From: Bordetella sp. LUAb4
GTDB lineage: Bacteria > Pseudomonadota > Gammaproteobacteria > Burkholderiales > Burkholderiaceae_B
Length of the DNA stretch: 64,000 nt
Assembly: GCF_021325795.1 (NCBI RefSeq)
Contig: NZ_JAHPZX010000007.1
Location: forward strand, 124,001-188,000
Reading direction: 5' to 3'
The notes under the pieces are model-generated. The model was given only the letters and a program-made list of their open reading frames with translations, was not told the DNA's origin and did not search any database. The position numbers and the translations under genes were made by a program. Shown here in pieces: positions 52,345-60,534 of this stretch; the stretch's first letter is position 1; every line of letters starts with the position of its first letter.

Positions 52345-52611
52345 ATGAAGCGATCGAAGTACACCGAGGAGCAAATCGCCTTTGCGCTCAAGCAGGCCGA
52401 GCTGGGCACGGCAGTGCCCGAGGTTTGCCGCAAGATGGGCGTAAGCGAAGCGACGTTCTACAACTGGAAGAAGAAGTTCGGCGGCCTGGGGCCGTCCGAG
52501 TTACGGCGGCTGCGCCAGCTGGAAGAAGAATGCAATCGCCTCAAGCGGCTGGTCGCCGACCTGTCGCTGGACAAGGCGATGCTGCAGGACGTTCTGGCAA
52601 AAAAGCTCTGA
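52345..52611 (+). CDS. IS407-type transposase OrfA
   Basis: 88 residues: MKRSKYTEEQIAFALKQAE, helix-turn-helix TAVPEVCRKMGVSEATFYNWKKKFGGL, then leucine-zipper-like LRRLRQLEEECNRLKRLVADLSLDKAMLQDVL. AAGGGG lies upstream of ATG 52345. It ends just after A-AAA-AAG at 52599-52605, a classic -1 slippery heptamer that makes the OrfAB transposase. Confidence 0.93.
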   Translation: MKRSKYTEEQIAFALKQAELGTAVPEVCRKMGVSEATFYNWKKKFGGLGPSELRRLRQLEEECNRLKRLVADLSLDKAMLQDVLAKKL

Positions 52612-53486
52612 AGCCTTGGCGACGCCGCGCGCTCGTGGACGACCTGATGGGGCGCTACGGCGTGGGCGTGACCAAGGCATGTGCCGTGGTGATGATTTCC
52701 CGTTCGCTATATCGCTACGAGTCGTGCCGTCGCGAAAGTGGTGCCCTGGTCATGCGAATCCACGAGATCGCACATACGCGGGTGCACTATGGATACCGGC
52801 GTGTACACGTGATGCTGCGTCGCGAAGGCTACCGAGACAACCATAAGTGGGTTTATCGACTTTACCGCGAGCAGGGCCTGTCGCTACGGCACAAACGCCC
52901 TAAGCGAAACAAGTCGGCGCAACGACGCCAGCCGAAAGCGGTCGCACAGGCGATCAATGACATCTGGAGCATGGACTTCGTGATGGACCAACTATTTGAT
53001 GGCCGCCGGCTGCGTGCGCTGACCTTGGTCGACAACTACACGCGTGAATGCCTAGCCATAGATATCGGACAGAATCTGCGTGGGGACGACGTGGTAGCAG
53101 CCCTGACCCGTGTGTGTGCGACGCGCGGTATTCCGCGGGTCATCAAGGCAGACAATGGCAGCGAATTCATTTCCAAGACCATGGACAAATGGGCATACGA
53201 GAACGGCGTAGAAATCGACTTTAGTCGGCCGGGTAAGCCAACCGATAACGCGCAGTGCGAATCCTTCAACGGACGATTCCGGCAGGAGTGCCTGAACAGC
53301 CATTGGTTCTTGTCATTTGCTGACGCCAAGGAGAAAATTGACACCTGGCGGACGTACTATAACGAGGTTCGTCCCCACTCCGCGCTGAAGTGGCAGGCAC
53401 CTGCCGAATACGCGCGCCAGCGCTTGGCCGACGGCCAAAACGCCAACCTCAATGAGCCGGAAATCTCCACTTCTGATCCGGACTAA
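52599..53486 (+). CDS. IS407-type transposase OrfB (DDE integrase core)
   Basis: About 295 residues read by -1 frameshift from OrfA at 52599-52605. The DDE triad is visible: SMDFVMDQL (Asp), KADNGSEF (Asp) and CESFNGRFRQECL (Glu, 35 residues later). HTH_21 region VHYGYRRVHVMLRREGY near the start. End RPHSALKWQAPAEYARQ is typical. No disruption, so the element may still move. Confidence 0.92.
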   Translation, partial: KKALKPWRRRALVDDLMGRYGVGVTKACAVVMISRSLYRYESCRRESGALVMRIHEIAHTRVHYGYRRVHVMLRREGYRDNHKWVYRLYREQGLSLRHKRPKRNKSAQRRQPKAVAQAINDIWSMDFVMDQLFDGRRLRALTLVDNYTRECLAIDIGQNLRGDDVVAALTRVCATRGIPRVIKADNGSEFISKTMDKWAYENGVEIDFSRPGKPTDNAQCESFNGRFRQECLNSHWFLSFADAKEKIDTWRTYYNEVRPHSALKWQAPAEYARQRLADGQNANLNEPEISTSDPD

Positions 53487-53502
53487 TTCGGGGTTAGGGT
53501 CA

Positions 53503-53749
53503 CTGGATCGACGGGTTCTAGGTCTCATGCTGGACTGTCCACAACAGGTCGCAGGCGGGCGATTGCGAATCTCGGTATCACGACTGCTCCAGTTGCGGGG
53601 ACAAAATTTCATCCCCCGTAAACTTCGACAACTGTACTGCGGGCGAAGGCGCCCGATTATCGTCCGGAGCCCTGGTGCTCTGCCAGCACGATGCTGCAGG
53701 AGTTATCGTCTACGCTCTATTGAAGACGACATAGAACCGAAAGGCCGAT
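53503..53749. other. Gap between IS and ATPase gene
   Basis: About 250 bp of remnant DNA with one 107-codon frame lacking homology; no recognised gene or site. Confidence 0.4.
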
Positions 53750-55915
53750 CTAGCGACGTCGTCCCTTTCCCCTGAGCGGTTTTGTTGACTCTAGATTCAA
53801 ATATCGCCGTTCGTACTGGTCTAGGACGGCGGCTAGTGCAGTGTCAACAAAGTCATGGTTGTCAGGTTTTCGCAGCTTGCCAAGAACGCGTTGGAAAAAT
53901 TTCTGGGACAACCTGACAACGAGTTTTTTCTGGGTCGTGTAGATCTCGCGGACCCAATCGAGCTCTGATCCGTTGCGCAACGCTTCATCGTCATCTCTAG
54001 TGATAAGGAAACCTAGACGCCCGTACGCGCCATTCAGATATGTCGACATTTGCCTATACTCATCCCGAGCCACGCCGGCATAGTTTTTCACCTCAAAAAC
54101 GACCTGCCGAACCCCGTAGTCTTTTTCAATTCTTCCCCAGGCGGTGCTACGCGCCAAATTGGTTCCAATGATGTCACGTCGCTGGACCGCCATCCCATTC
54201 GCTTTGAGCTCAACATTGCCTAAATGCCCGGCGAAAACTGCTTGAACGGCAGTTAGTGCCCACTGTTCAAAATCGTTGTGGGGACCGAAGCCAGTCTCGA
54301 TCGTGCCGAGTTCAGCGATAAGACTTCCAATGCGTTGTGCGCGCAGCTCGGGCGAACTGGAGGTAACTTTAATTTCGTATTCATCATTAATCTGTTCCGC
54401 CTCCGCCGGCGCAAGCGCATCGCGTGTCAGATTAAGTGCAATCCAATAACAGGGATGGACGAGTATGCGATCACCCGGAACAAATTCTCTCTCTGCTTGT
54501 CGACCATCGTGACAGAACGTAAAGCTGTTGGATACTTCGTCATGTGTACCGAGAAATCCCACGCTATACAACGCCCTGAGGACGCCATCACTTTTGAGTA
54601 TCACGTAATCTTGCTGGGCGGCCGCACTGGCGCCCGCGGCGGTCATTGCAGCAGGTAGATCGTCTAGCACTCCGAGAGCATCCCCATAACTCAACTCTGG
54701 ACTGCCATGCTCGAACATCGAGACGGCGATCGGCAGCGAAGGGATGGCAGAACTGTATTCTTTCTTAAGATCACTGAGTCTGGTAGCGGAAATCGCCTTT
54801 GCTGTGCTCTCCACATCTTTAAGCACAATCGTTGAGCGATCTTCCTTGCCAGCATTGAAGAACGCGTGGTTCAAAAGCGAAAGAAGATCGCGCGGTCGAT
54901 ACAACGTAAACTGCAAACACTTTTTAAACCCATCCAGGCCTTGCAGTTCCCGACCGACACCCTCGTCCGCCGTGCATCGATCCCAAATTCGCTGCGCCTT
55001 TTCGAGGCCTAACGAAAAGGCCGAATTTAGCCGGCGCGCGACTAGAGTTTGTAGCTGATGCGTATCCCAATGAATTGTAAGAATCTCGCCCTCGATATTG
55101 CGACTGTAATCGGGATCGAATCTTTCCACCGAGCGCAGAATATTGTCACGCTGGAACAACACTGGCCGAATGTGCTCGTGTCGCTTGTTAATCTCCGCCA
55201 CCGCTGAAATGGCGCCAGAAATTATTGCTGCACCCGTCTCGTCGTTCTCGTTCCCTTCGTCCAGGCGGTCAATAAGAATATAAAAACGCACTGCGGCGCT
55301 GCCCATCAGCATCTTAAGCTCGGATTCAAGCGCACTGATGTCAAGCGCGGTGCTCAACGACCCGATAGCTTGCTCCAATTCGTCCTGCCCCTTGATGCAG
55401 GCACTCAACCGATCAGAAAGTTTGCTGAAGTAGTCTCCGGCCTGGGAATTCCATTTCTTCAAATGCTCGGTCGCTAGTTGGCATTGCGCTAGCAACTGCC
55501 TCGTCTTGAAGTGCTTGGCTAGGTGGGCCAACATCTCCATTATGAGGCCATACTTCCACGTCATTCGAGATACCGACCTCACATACGAGTACTTACCGTC
55601 CAAGGGGCGAAACGCAGCTCGAAATCGAATCGTCTGATAGTCCTCAGGCGCTATGGCAATTACATTTGTCGACTTCTGCAAGCTCCAAAAATCCCGTAGC
55701 TTAGCGAACATTGCGCTCTTGCCAGTTCCTCGCCTGCCGACAACTACAGTGCTGTCCTTGGTTTCGAGTAACGAACGGTACTCCGCAGTCTCAACGAAAT
55801 TTCCGATCAGCAGTTTCCCGTCATTCTCAGCAGTCTGCTCGCCTAGCAACGACATGCGCAGCCTGGAAGGTTGAGGAGGTGCCTCCTTCGGTATGGATTT
55901 CTTCTGCAAATGCAT
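53750..55915 (-). CDS. P-loop ATPase with C-terminal PDDEXK (Mrr-like) nuclease
   Basis: 721 residues. Walker A GRRGTGKSA near 60, Walker B FYILIDRLDEG near 220, and VLFQRDNILRSVERFDPDYSRN plus TLYRPRDLLSLLNHAF, which match STAND-like ATPases of the Sll1717 group. The C-terminal domain (about 550-660) FEQWALTAVQAVFAGHLGNVEL, RRDIIGTN and VVFEVKNYAGVARDEYRQMSTYL carries D-x(n)-ExK with a downstream Q, as in Mrr-type restriction nucleases. Likely an anti-phage ATPase-nuclease. Start 55915 (AGGCGG upstream); 55963 is the alternative. GC content is low. Confidence 0.82.
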   Translation of the reverse strand: MHLQKKSIPKEAPPQPSRLRMSLLGEQTAENDGKLLIGNFVETAEYRSLLETKDSTVVVGRRGTGKSAMFAKLRDFWSLQKSTNVIAIAPEDYQTIRFRAAFRPLDGKYSYVRSVSRMTWKYGLIMEMLAHLAKHFKTRQLLAQCQLATEHLKKWNSQAGDYFSKLSDRLSACIKGQDELEQAIGSLSTALDISALESELKMLMGSAAVRFYILIDRLDEGNENDETGAAIISGAISAVAEINKRHEHIRPVLFQRDNILRSVERFDPDYSRNIEGEILTIHWDTHQLQTLVARRLNSAFSLGLEKAQRIWDRCTADEGVGRELQGLDGFKKCLQFTLYRPRDLLSLLNHAFFNAGKEDRSTIVLKDVESTAKAISATRLSDLKKEYSSAIPSLPIAVSMFEHGSPELSYGDALGVLDDLPAAMTAAGASAAAQQDYVILKSDGVLRALYSVGFLGTHDEVSNSFTFCHDGRQAEREFVPGDRILVHPCYWIALNLTRDALAPAEAEQINDEYEIKVTSSSPELRAQRIGSLIAELGTIETGFGPHNDFEQWALTAVQAVFAGHLGNVELKANGMAVQRRDIIGTNLARSTAWGRIEKDYGVRQVVFEVKNYAGVARDEYRQMSTYLNGAYGRLGFLITRDDDEALRNGSELDWVREIYTTQKKLVVRLSQKFFQRVLGKLRKPDNHDFVDTALAAVLDQYERRYLNLESTKPLRGKGRRR

Positions 55916-56150
55916 GAGCCCGCCTTTTGGAGTCAAATTATTCACTGCACTGAAGCTGCCCAACCAGCGGCTGGCGTCGCAGGATGCTGAAAAGCAATGG
56001 CAACGAATTTACCCGTTATTCGGATTTCTCGGGAGGGGTTGCAACTACTAAGGGAATTTCAATGAAGTCGCAGCGAACATCCGTAATGGGTCGGATAGCG
56101 CCCCTCCGTAGGTGCACACTGAATCTCCCTTTACTCAAAAGGAGTGTGTC

Positions 56151-56777
56151 ATGGAATCCGAGAATGCCACCGTTGGCCGTCGTGCGCCATGGAACAAGGG
56201 AAAACTCACCGGGCAGAAGCCACCCCTAAAGCTCCGAGAAATTTGGGCTATCCCAATGAGACTTCAGATGGCGTCTAACATCCGCGAACTTGCAATGTTC
56301 AATCTCGCAATTGATAACAAGCTTCGAGCGTGCGAACTCACGCGATTGCAGGTGCAGGACATCCGTCACGGGAGCCGCGTGGCCGCGAGAGCCGCCGTCA
56401 TGCAACAAAAGACCCAGCGTCCGGTCCAATTCGAGATCACGGAGCAAACCCGTGAGAGCCTTGAAGCATAGATCGAGGCGCGAGGGCTAAAGTCGAGGGA
56501 TTTTCTGTTTCCGAGCCGGTTGCATACGTCGCCCCATCTGTCGACGCGGCAGTACGCCCGGAGTGTGCATCGGTGGGTCGCATCGATTGGCCTCGACCAC
56601 ACCGCATATGGCATCCACACTATGCGCCGTACAAAGGCCTCGCTAATCTACCGCCGGACGAAGAATCTTCGGGCGATACAGCTGCTGCTCGGGCATACGA
56701 AGCTGGAAAGCACTGTTCGCTATCTTGGCATCGAGGTCGACGATGCTCTTGAGATGGCGGAGCGAACGGAAGTTTGA
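56151..56777 (+). pseudogene. Tyrosine integrase with in-frame amber stop
   Basis: MESENATVGRRAPWNKGKLTG start behind AAAAGGAG. It is of the small (about 208-residue) integrase type: NKLRACELTRLQVQDIRHG (first Arg), HTMRRTKASLIYRR (H-x-x-R), and LLGHTKLESTVRYLGIEVDDALEMAE (His and Tyr). At 56469-56471 a TAG interrupts SLEA-stop-IEARGL while homology continues in the same frame to 56777. A TGG to TAG change would explain it. This probably mobilised the island and is now inactive unless suppressed. Confidence 0.88.
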
Positions 56778-56931
56778 TGCATCACGGCCGGAAGCAGACG
56801 CTCTCAGGCGGTTTCCGAGCTAAAGCTGCGCTTCGCGCAACTCAGCCTGAATTGCATTATCCACGCCTAGTCTTCCCGCAATCTTCGGGCCGCCGTGAAG
56901 CATCACTTCCAATCTGCGTGCGGAAACCAGA

Positions 56932-57378
56932 TCACGACTGGGCAGCGACAGGAAGCCGAAATGGCGCTCCCAGGCGATTGAACGCGTTCATTGCCGCGAT
57001 CGTGATCGTGAGGTCAACCAGATCCTTGGGCGTGAATTGTGCCGAGGCGGCGGCATACGCCTCATCAGAGGCGTGCGTCTCGCTGACACGGGTCACCTCC
57101 TCAGCCCAGGCCAGCGCGGCGCGCTCCTGGTCAGAGAATAGATGCTGCACCTCGTCCCATACCGGTACCAACGTGATCTTGTCGATCGACATGGTTTTCC
57201 TGAGATCGCGACTGTGCATGTCGATGCAGTGTGCGCAGCCGTTGATTTGCGAAACGCGGAGGAACACGAGGTGCACGAGTTCCTCGGGGAGGTTCGTCTT
57301 CTTCGTGACGTAGTGGTGGATACCGAAAAGTGCCTTCGCGCCTTCAGGTGCGATCTCTTGCCAGTTCAAGCGGGTCAT
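56932..57378 (-). CDS. AhpD-like carboxymuconolactone decarboxylase family protein
   Basis: 148 residues. The peroxidase-type CxxC-H motif sits in INGCAHCIDMHSRDLRK near 49, preceded by LVFLRVSQ and followed by LFSDQERAALAWAEEVT. Such proteins detoxify peroxides or act as thiol-disulphide partners. ATG 57378 follows AAAGGACTGTG. Divergent from the MocR gene at 57536, its presumed regulator. High GC content again, so this is probably back in the ancestral chromosome. Confidence 0.9.
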   Translation of the reverse strand: MTRLNWQEIAPEGAKALFGIHHYVTKKTNLPEELVHLVFLRVSQINGCAHCIDMHSRDLRKTMSIDKITLVPVWDEVQHLFSDQERAALAWAEEVTRVSETHASDEAYAAASAQFTPKDLVDLTITIAAMNAFNRLGAPFRLPVAAQS

Positions 57379-57535
57379 CACAGTCCTTTCATGTCGTTGA
57401 TGATGCGTAGGATCGCGGCCGGCGTGCCCCGGGGGCCGCCTATCGACTTTGGCCGCGATCCATGTCATAAGCAGACATTACTCCACCGGGTATTGGAAAA
57501 ATAGGCCCAAAAACTGCCGAAACGACTGACCCAAG

Positions 57536-58954
57536 ATGACTGACCCAAATACGTTAGATGTGCTATCCATCCAGGTGGACCGAGCCGCCGTCGCGCCAAT
57601 CGGCGACCAGATCCATGCGAGCCTCCGACAGGCGATCCTCGACGGCCGGCTTGCGCCGGGACAGCGTTTGCCTTCCGGTCGGGACCTCGCCGTGCAGCTT
57701 GGCGTTGCGCGCGGCACTATCCGCGTGGCTTACGATCGGCTAATCGCCGAGAACCTGGTATTCGGTGCCGGGCCCGCAGGCACGCGCGTATGCGCTCGGC
57801 CGCCCACCATAGAAGCGGTCGACGACGTGCCAATCGACCGGCCTCTGGCGGCGTTCACCCGTCCATTTTCGAGCGCTCCACTGCCGTTCCAAATGGGTGT
57901 GCCAGCTCACGACGCATTTCCCTCCAAGCTCTGGGCCCGAATGCGAGCGCGTGCCGTGCGCGACGACGCCATCACTGACACGGCCTACGCTGACCCGCGA
58001 GGCGAACCTATGCTGCGGGCCCAGATCGCGAGCCACCTTGCCATTAGTAGACAAATGCGATGCCATCCCGATCAAATCATCGTCACCGGTGGATACCGGC
58101 AGGGCCTGCTGCTTGCCCTGACGGCGCTACGCGCTCACGGGCGCAAGGCGTGGATCGAAGAGCCAGGCTATCCGCTGGGAAGACGCGGGCTCGAGCTGAT
58201 CGGCGCCGCGCTCGAACCCGTCGCCGTTGACGCCGAGGGGCTGCGCGTGGAAGATGGCATCGCCCGTGCGCCAGACGCCATGCTGGCACTGGTCACCCCA
58301 GGCCAACACGCGCCGCTAGGCGTGACCCTGTCGCGCGCAAGAAGACACGCTTTGCTCGACTGGGCGGCGTCAAGTGACGCCTGGATCATCGAAGATGACT
58401 ATCTCGGAGAACTTCAGCTCGACGGTCGGGCGGCACCGGCCCTTGCCTCAGGCGCAGGCGCCGAGCGCGTGGTTCACATCGGGTCGTTCAGCAAAACGCT
58501 CAGCCCGGCGCTTGGCCTCGGTTTCGTCGTCGCCCCACGTTCGCTGGCGGAACGTCTGGTCGAGGTCGCCGCTGTGTTGGCCCCGGCTCCGAACCGGACA
58601 ACTCAGTTGGCTGTTACGGAGTTTCTATCCAATGGGCACTTCCTGCGGCACCTGCGGCAGATGAAGGCTCTCTATATCGAGCGCCGCAACCTCGCGCTAA
58701 TGCATGTGAGCAGGCTTCTGCCGGGCACGCTGACGGCTGGCCTAGGCCTGATCGCACCGCTGCAACAGCCTGCCGACGACATGGCTGTGGTGCGAATCGC
58801 CCGCGCACATGGCCTCGCGCCTTCGGCGCTCTCCGCTTGGCACCTTCGCCGCGCTCACGCGCAACGTGGCTTGCTACTCAGCGTGACGAACCTGCACCGC
58901 GACAACATAAACACCGCATGCGCGACGCTTGCAAGAATCGTTGCATCTCATTGA
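57536..58954 (+). CDS. MocR/PdxR-type regulator
   Basis: 472 residues. GntR winged helix LDGRLAPGQRLPSGRDLAVQLGVARGTIRVAYDRLIAENLV (about 35-75), then the aminotransferase domain: YADPRGEPMLRAQIASHLAISR, VTGGYRQGLLLALTAL, PGQHAPLGVTLS, and PLP Lys in GSFSKTLSPALGLGF near 322. Senses PLP or an amino-acid derivative. Divergent from the AhpD-like gene with a 157-bp gap. Confidence 0.92.
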   Translation: MTDPNTLDVLSIQVDRAAVAPIGDQIHASLRQAILDGRLAPGQRLPSGRDLAVQLGVARGTIRVAYDRLIAENLVFGAGPAGTRVCARPPTIEAVDDVPIDRPLAAFTRPFSSAPLPFQMGVPAHDAFPSKLWARMRARAVRDDAITDTAYADPRGEPMLRAQIASHLAISRQMRCHPDQIIVTGGYRQGLLLALTALRAHGRKAWIEEPGYPLGRRGLELIGAALEPVAVDAEGLRVEDGIARAPDAMLALVTPGQHAPLGVTLSRARRHALLDWAASSDAWIIEDDYLGELQLDGRAAPALASGAGAERVVHIGSFSKTLSPALGLGFVVAPRSLAERLVEVAAVLAPAPNRTTQLAVTEFLSNGHFLRHLRQMKALYIERRNLALMHVSRLLPGTLTAGLGLIAPLQQPADDMAVVRIARAHGLAPSALSAWHLRRAHAQRGLLLSVTNLHRDNINTACATLARIVASH

Positions 58955-59183
58955 ATCGTAGACTACATATTCCTGTGCATCACGCACGCGGCGTCGGAGC
59001 GTCTGGTTCTCGCCGATAATGATGTCATCGGTCAGCGGCGAACTTCCGCCGACGGCCAGAAGCCGACGGGCAAGGATTCTGCAAGATCGACCCGCTCTGC
59101 CCGAGCGCCAGCTTCCTTACTATCCGCCTGCTTCGCACCGGCGCGGCAAATCGTTAGCCGACCTCCCCTCGAATGCGACCAAA

Positions 59184-60173
59184 CTAAACGGTCATCGTGA
59201 GAATAATTTTCCCCACGTTCTGCGCCGACTCCATCCGGCGATGTGCATCCGATGCACGTTCAAGCGGATAGGTACTGTCAACCACCGGAACCAGCCCAGC
59301 GCCGCTGGAAAAGCGGTCCAGCCAATGCTCGCGAAAGCGCTGCACCATGGCGTGCTTTTCAGCCTGCGGACGCGATTTCATGACGGTGCCAAAAATTTGC
59401 AGATGACGATACAGTATATCCTCCAACGCAATACTGACTTGGCCGCCGCCGCCTAGGATTCCCACCTGAACCAGCCGCCCACCGTTGGCCAACGAGGCAA
59501 CGTTGCGCGCAAAGTTGGGCGCGCCAATAAAGTCGATTACCACCTCTACACCACGCTTCGCGGTCTGTTTGGCCACGACCTGCGTAAAGTCCTGCGTGCG
59601 ATAGTCGATGCCGAAATCGGCTCCCAGTCGCTTGACCTGCTCAAGCTTGCTGGCCTCGGCCGTTGCGTACACGGTGGCGCCCGTTGCCCGGGCAAGCTGG
59701 ACCGCCGCCGACCCCACGCCGCCCGCTGCCGCGTGAATCAGCACCGAATCGCCGGCTTTTAGGCGCCCCAAGTGCAGCATGGCTTCGTGCGCGGTAACGA
59801 ACACTTCGGGGATGGCAGCGGCGTGGACGTAGTCCAGTTCCTTGGGAATGGGCAAGGCCATGCGCCAGTCCAATCTGGCGATCTCCGCATACGCACCGCC
59901 ACCCACCACGCCCATCACGCGGTCACCGGCTTTAAAGCCCCGTACGGCGCTGCCTGCTTGCAGCACTTCGCCCGCGATCTCCAGGCCGATGATGGTGGAG
60001 TCGCCGAAATTCGGACTGCCGTAACCGCCACGGCGGTGGGTCAGGTCGGCACGATTCACGCCGGCGGCATGGACCCGGACGATGAGATCGTCGGGCCGCA
60101 TTTCGGGCTGGGCAACATCGGCCACCCGGAGCACATCGGCCTCGCCAAATTGTTCAAAAACAATCGCTTTCAT
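59184..60173 (-). CDS. Quinone oxidoreductase-like MDR protein
   Basis: 329 residues. MKAIVFEQFGEADVLRVADVAQPEMRPDDLIVRVHAAGVNRADLTHRRG is the zinc-free quinone reductase N-terminus, and VLIHAAAGGVGSAAVQLARATGATVYATAEASKLE near 143 is the NADP-binding fold (AAAGGVGS). The closest known type is PIG3/QorA. Last gene of a three-gene operon; ATG overlaps the stop of the upstream CMD gene. Reduces quinones or enones. Confidence 0.9.
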   Translation of the reverse strand: MKAIVFEQFGEADVLRVADVAQPEMRPDDLIVRVHAAGVNRADLTHRRGGYGSPNFGDSTIIGLEIAGEVLQAGSAVRGFKAGDRVMGVVGGGAYAEIARLDWRMALPIPKELDYVHAAAIPEVFVTAHEAMLHLGRLKAGDSVLIHAAAGGVGSAAVQLARATGATVYATAEASKLEQVKRLGADFGIDYRTQDFTQVVAKQTAKRGVEVVIDFIGAPNFARNVASLANGGRLVQVGILGGGGQVSIALEDILYRHLQIFGTVMKSRPQAEKHAMVQRFREHWLDRFSSGAGLVPVVDSTYPLERASDAHRRMESAQNVGKIILTMTV

Positions 60174-60520
60174 TGCTTATCCTTCAGGTCGCTTTCGTGT
60201 GACACGGCCAATGTGGCTTGCGCAATCGCCGAGGCGGTAATGGCGCCGGGAAACCCGACGTAGAACGCCAGGTGCGTGATGGCGGCCGAGAGTTCATCCA
60301 GCGTCAGCCCATTGCCGACCGCGCGGCGCAGATGCGCGGGCAACTCATCCGTGTGGCCCGCGGCAATCAAGGTGGCCAGGGTAATCAGGCTACGGTCTCG
60401 CGGAGCCAAGGCGGGGTCGCTCCAGATATCGGGGTAAAGCGTGTTGTCGACGAAGGCCGACAGGGCCGGGGTGAAGGCACGCGCGGCTTCGCGCGGACGG
60501 CTGAAATCGATATTCGACAT
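60170..60520 (-). CDS. Carboxymuconolactone decarboxylase family protein
   Basis: 116 residues. WSDPALAPRDRSLITLATLIAAGHTDELPAHLRRAVGNGLTLDELSAAITHLAFYVGFPGAI is the gamma-CMD core with the conserved DRSLIT, HL and YVGFP segments and no CxxC. It lies between the aldehyde dehydrogenase and quinone reductase genes and overlaps the latter. True lactone decarboxylation is unproven. Confidence 0.9.
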   Translation of the reverse strand: MSNIDFSRPREAARAFTPALSAFVDNTLYPDIWSDPALAPRDRSLITLATLIAAGHTDELPAHLRRAVGNGLTLDELSAAITHLAFYVGFPGAITASAIAQATLAVSHESDLKDKQ

Positions 60521-60534
60521 GGGGGGCTCCTTGC

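Larger units (their letters stand above)
52266..53502 (+). mobile_element. IS3-family element, IS407-like
   Basis: 1,237 bp, bounded by inverted repeats of about 23 bp. The left end begins TGACCCTACCCCGATT (52266) and the inverted right end reads TGACCCTAACCCCGAATT (from 53502). It contains orfA, a frameshift window and orfB, all intact. I see no 4-bp target duplication (GACC on the left, CTGG on the right), so neighbouring DNA may have been rearranged after insertion. Confidence 0.88.

Noticed and set aside
53452-53775. 107-residue frame running from the IS end to the ATPase gene
   Set aside because: Starts inside orfB in another frame and shows no family features.
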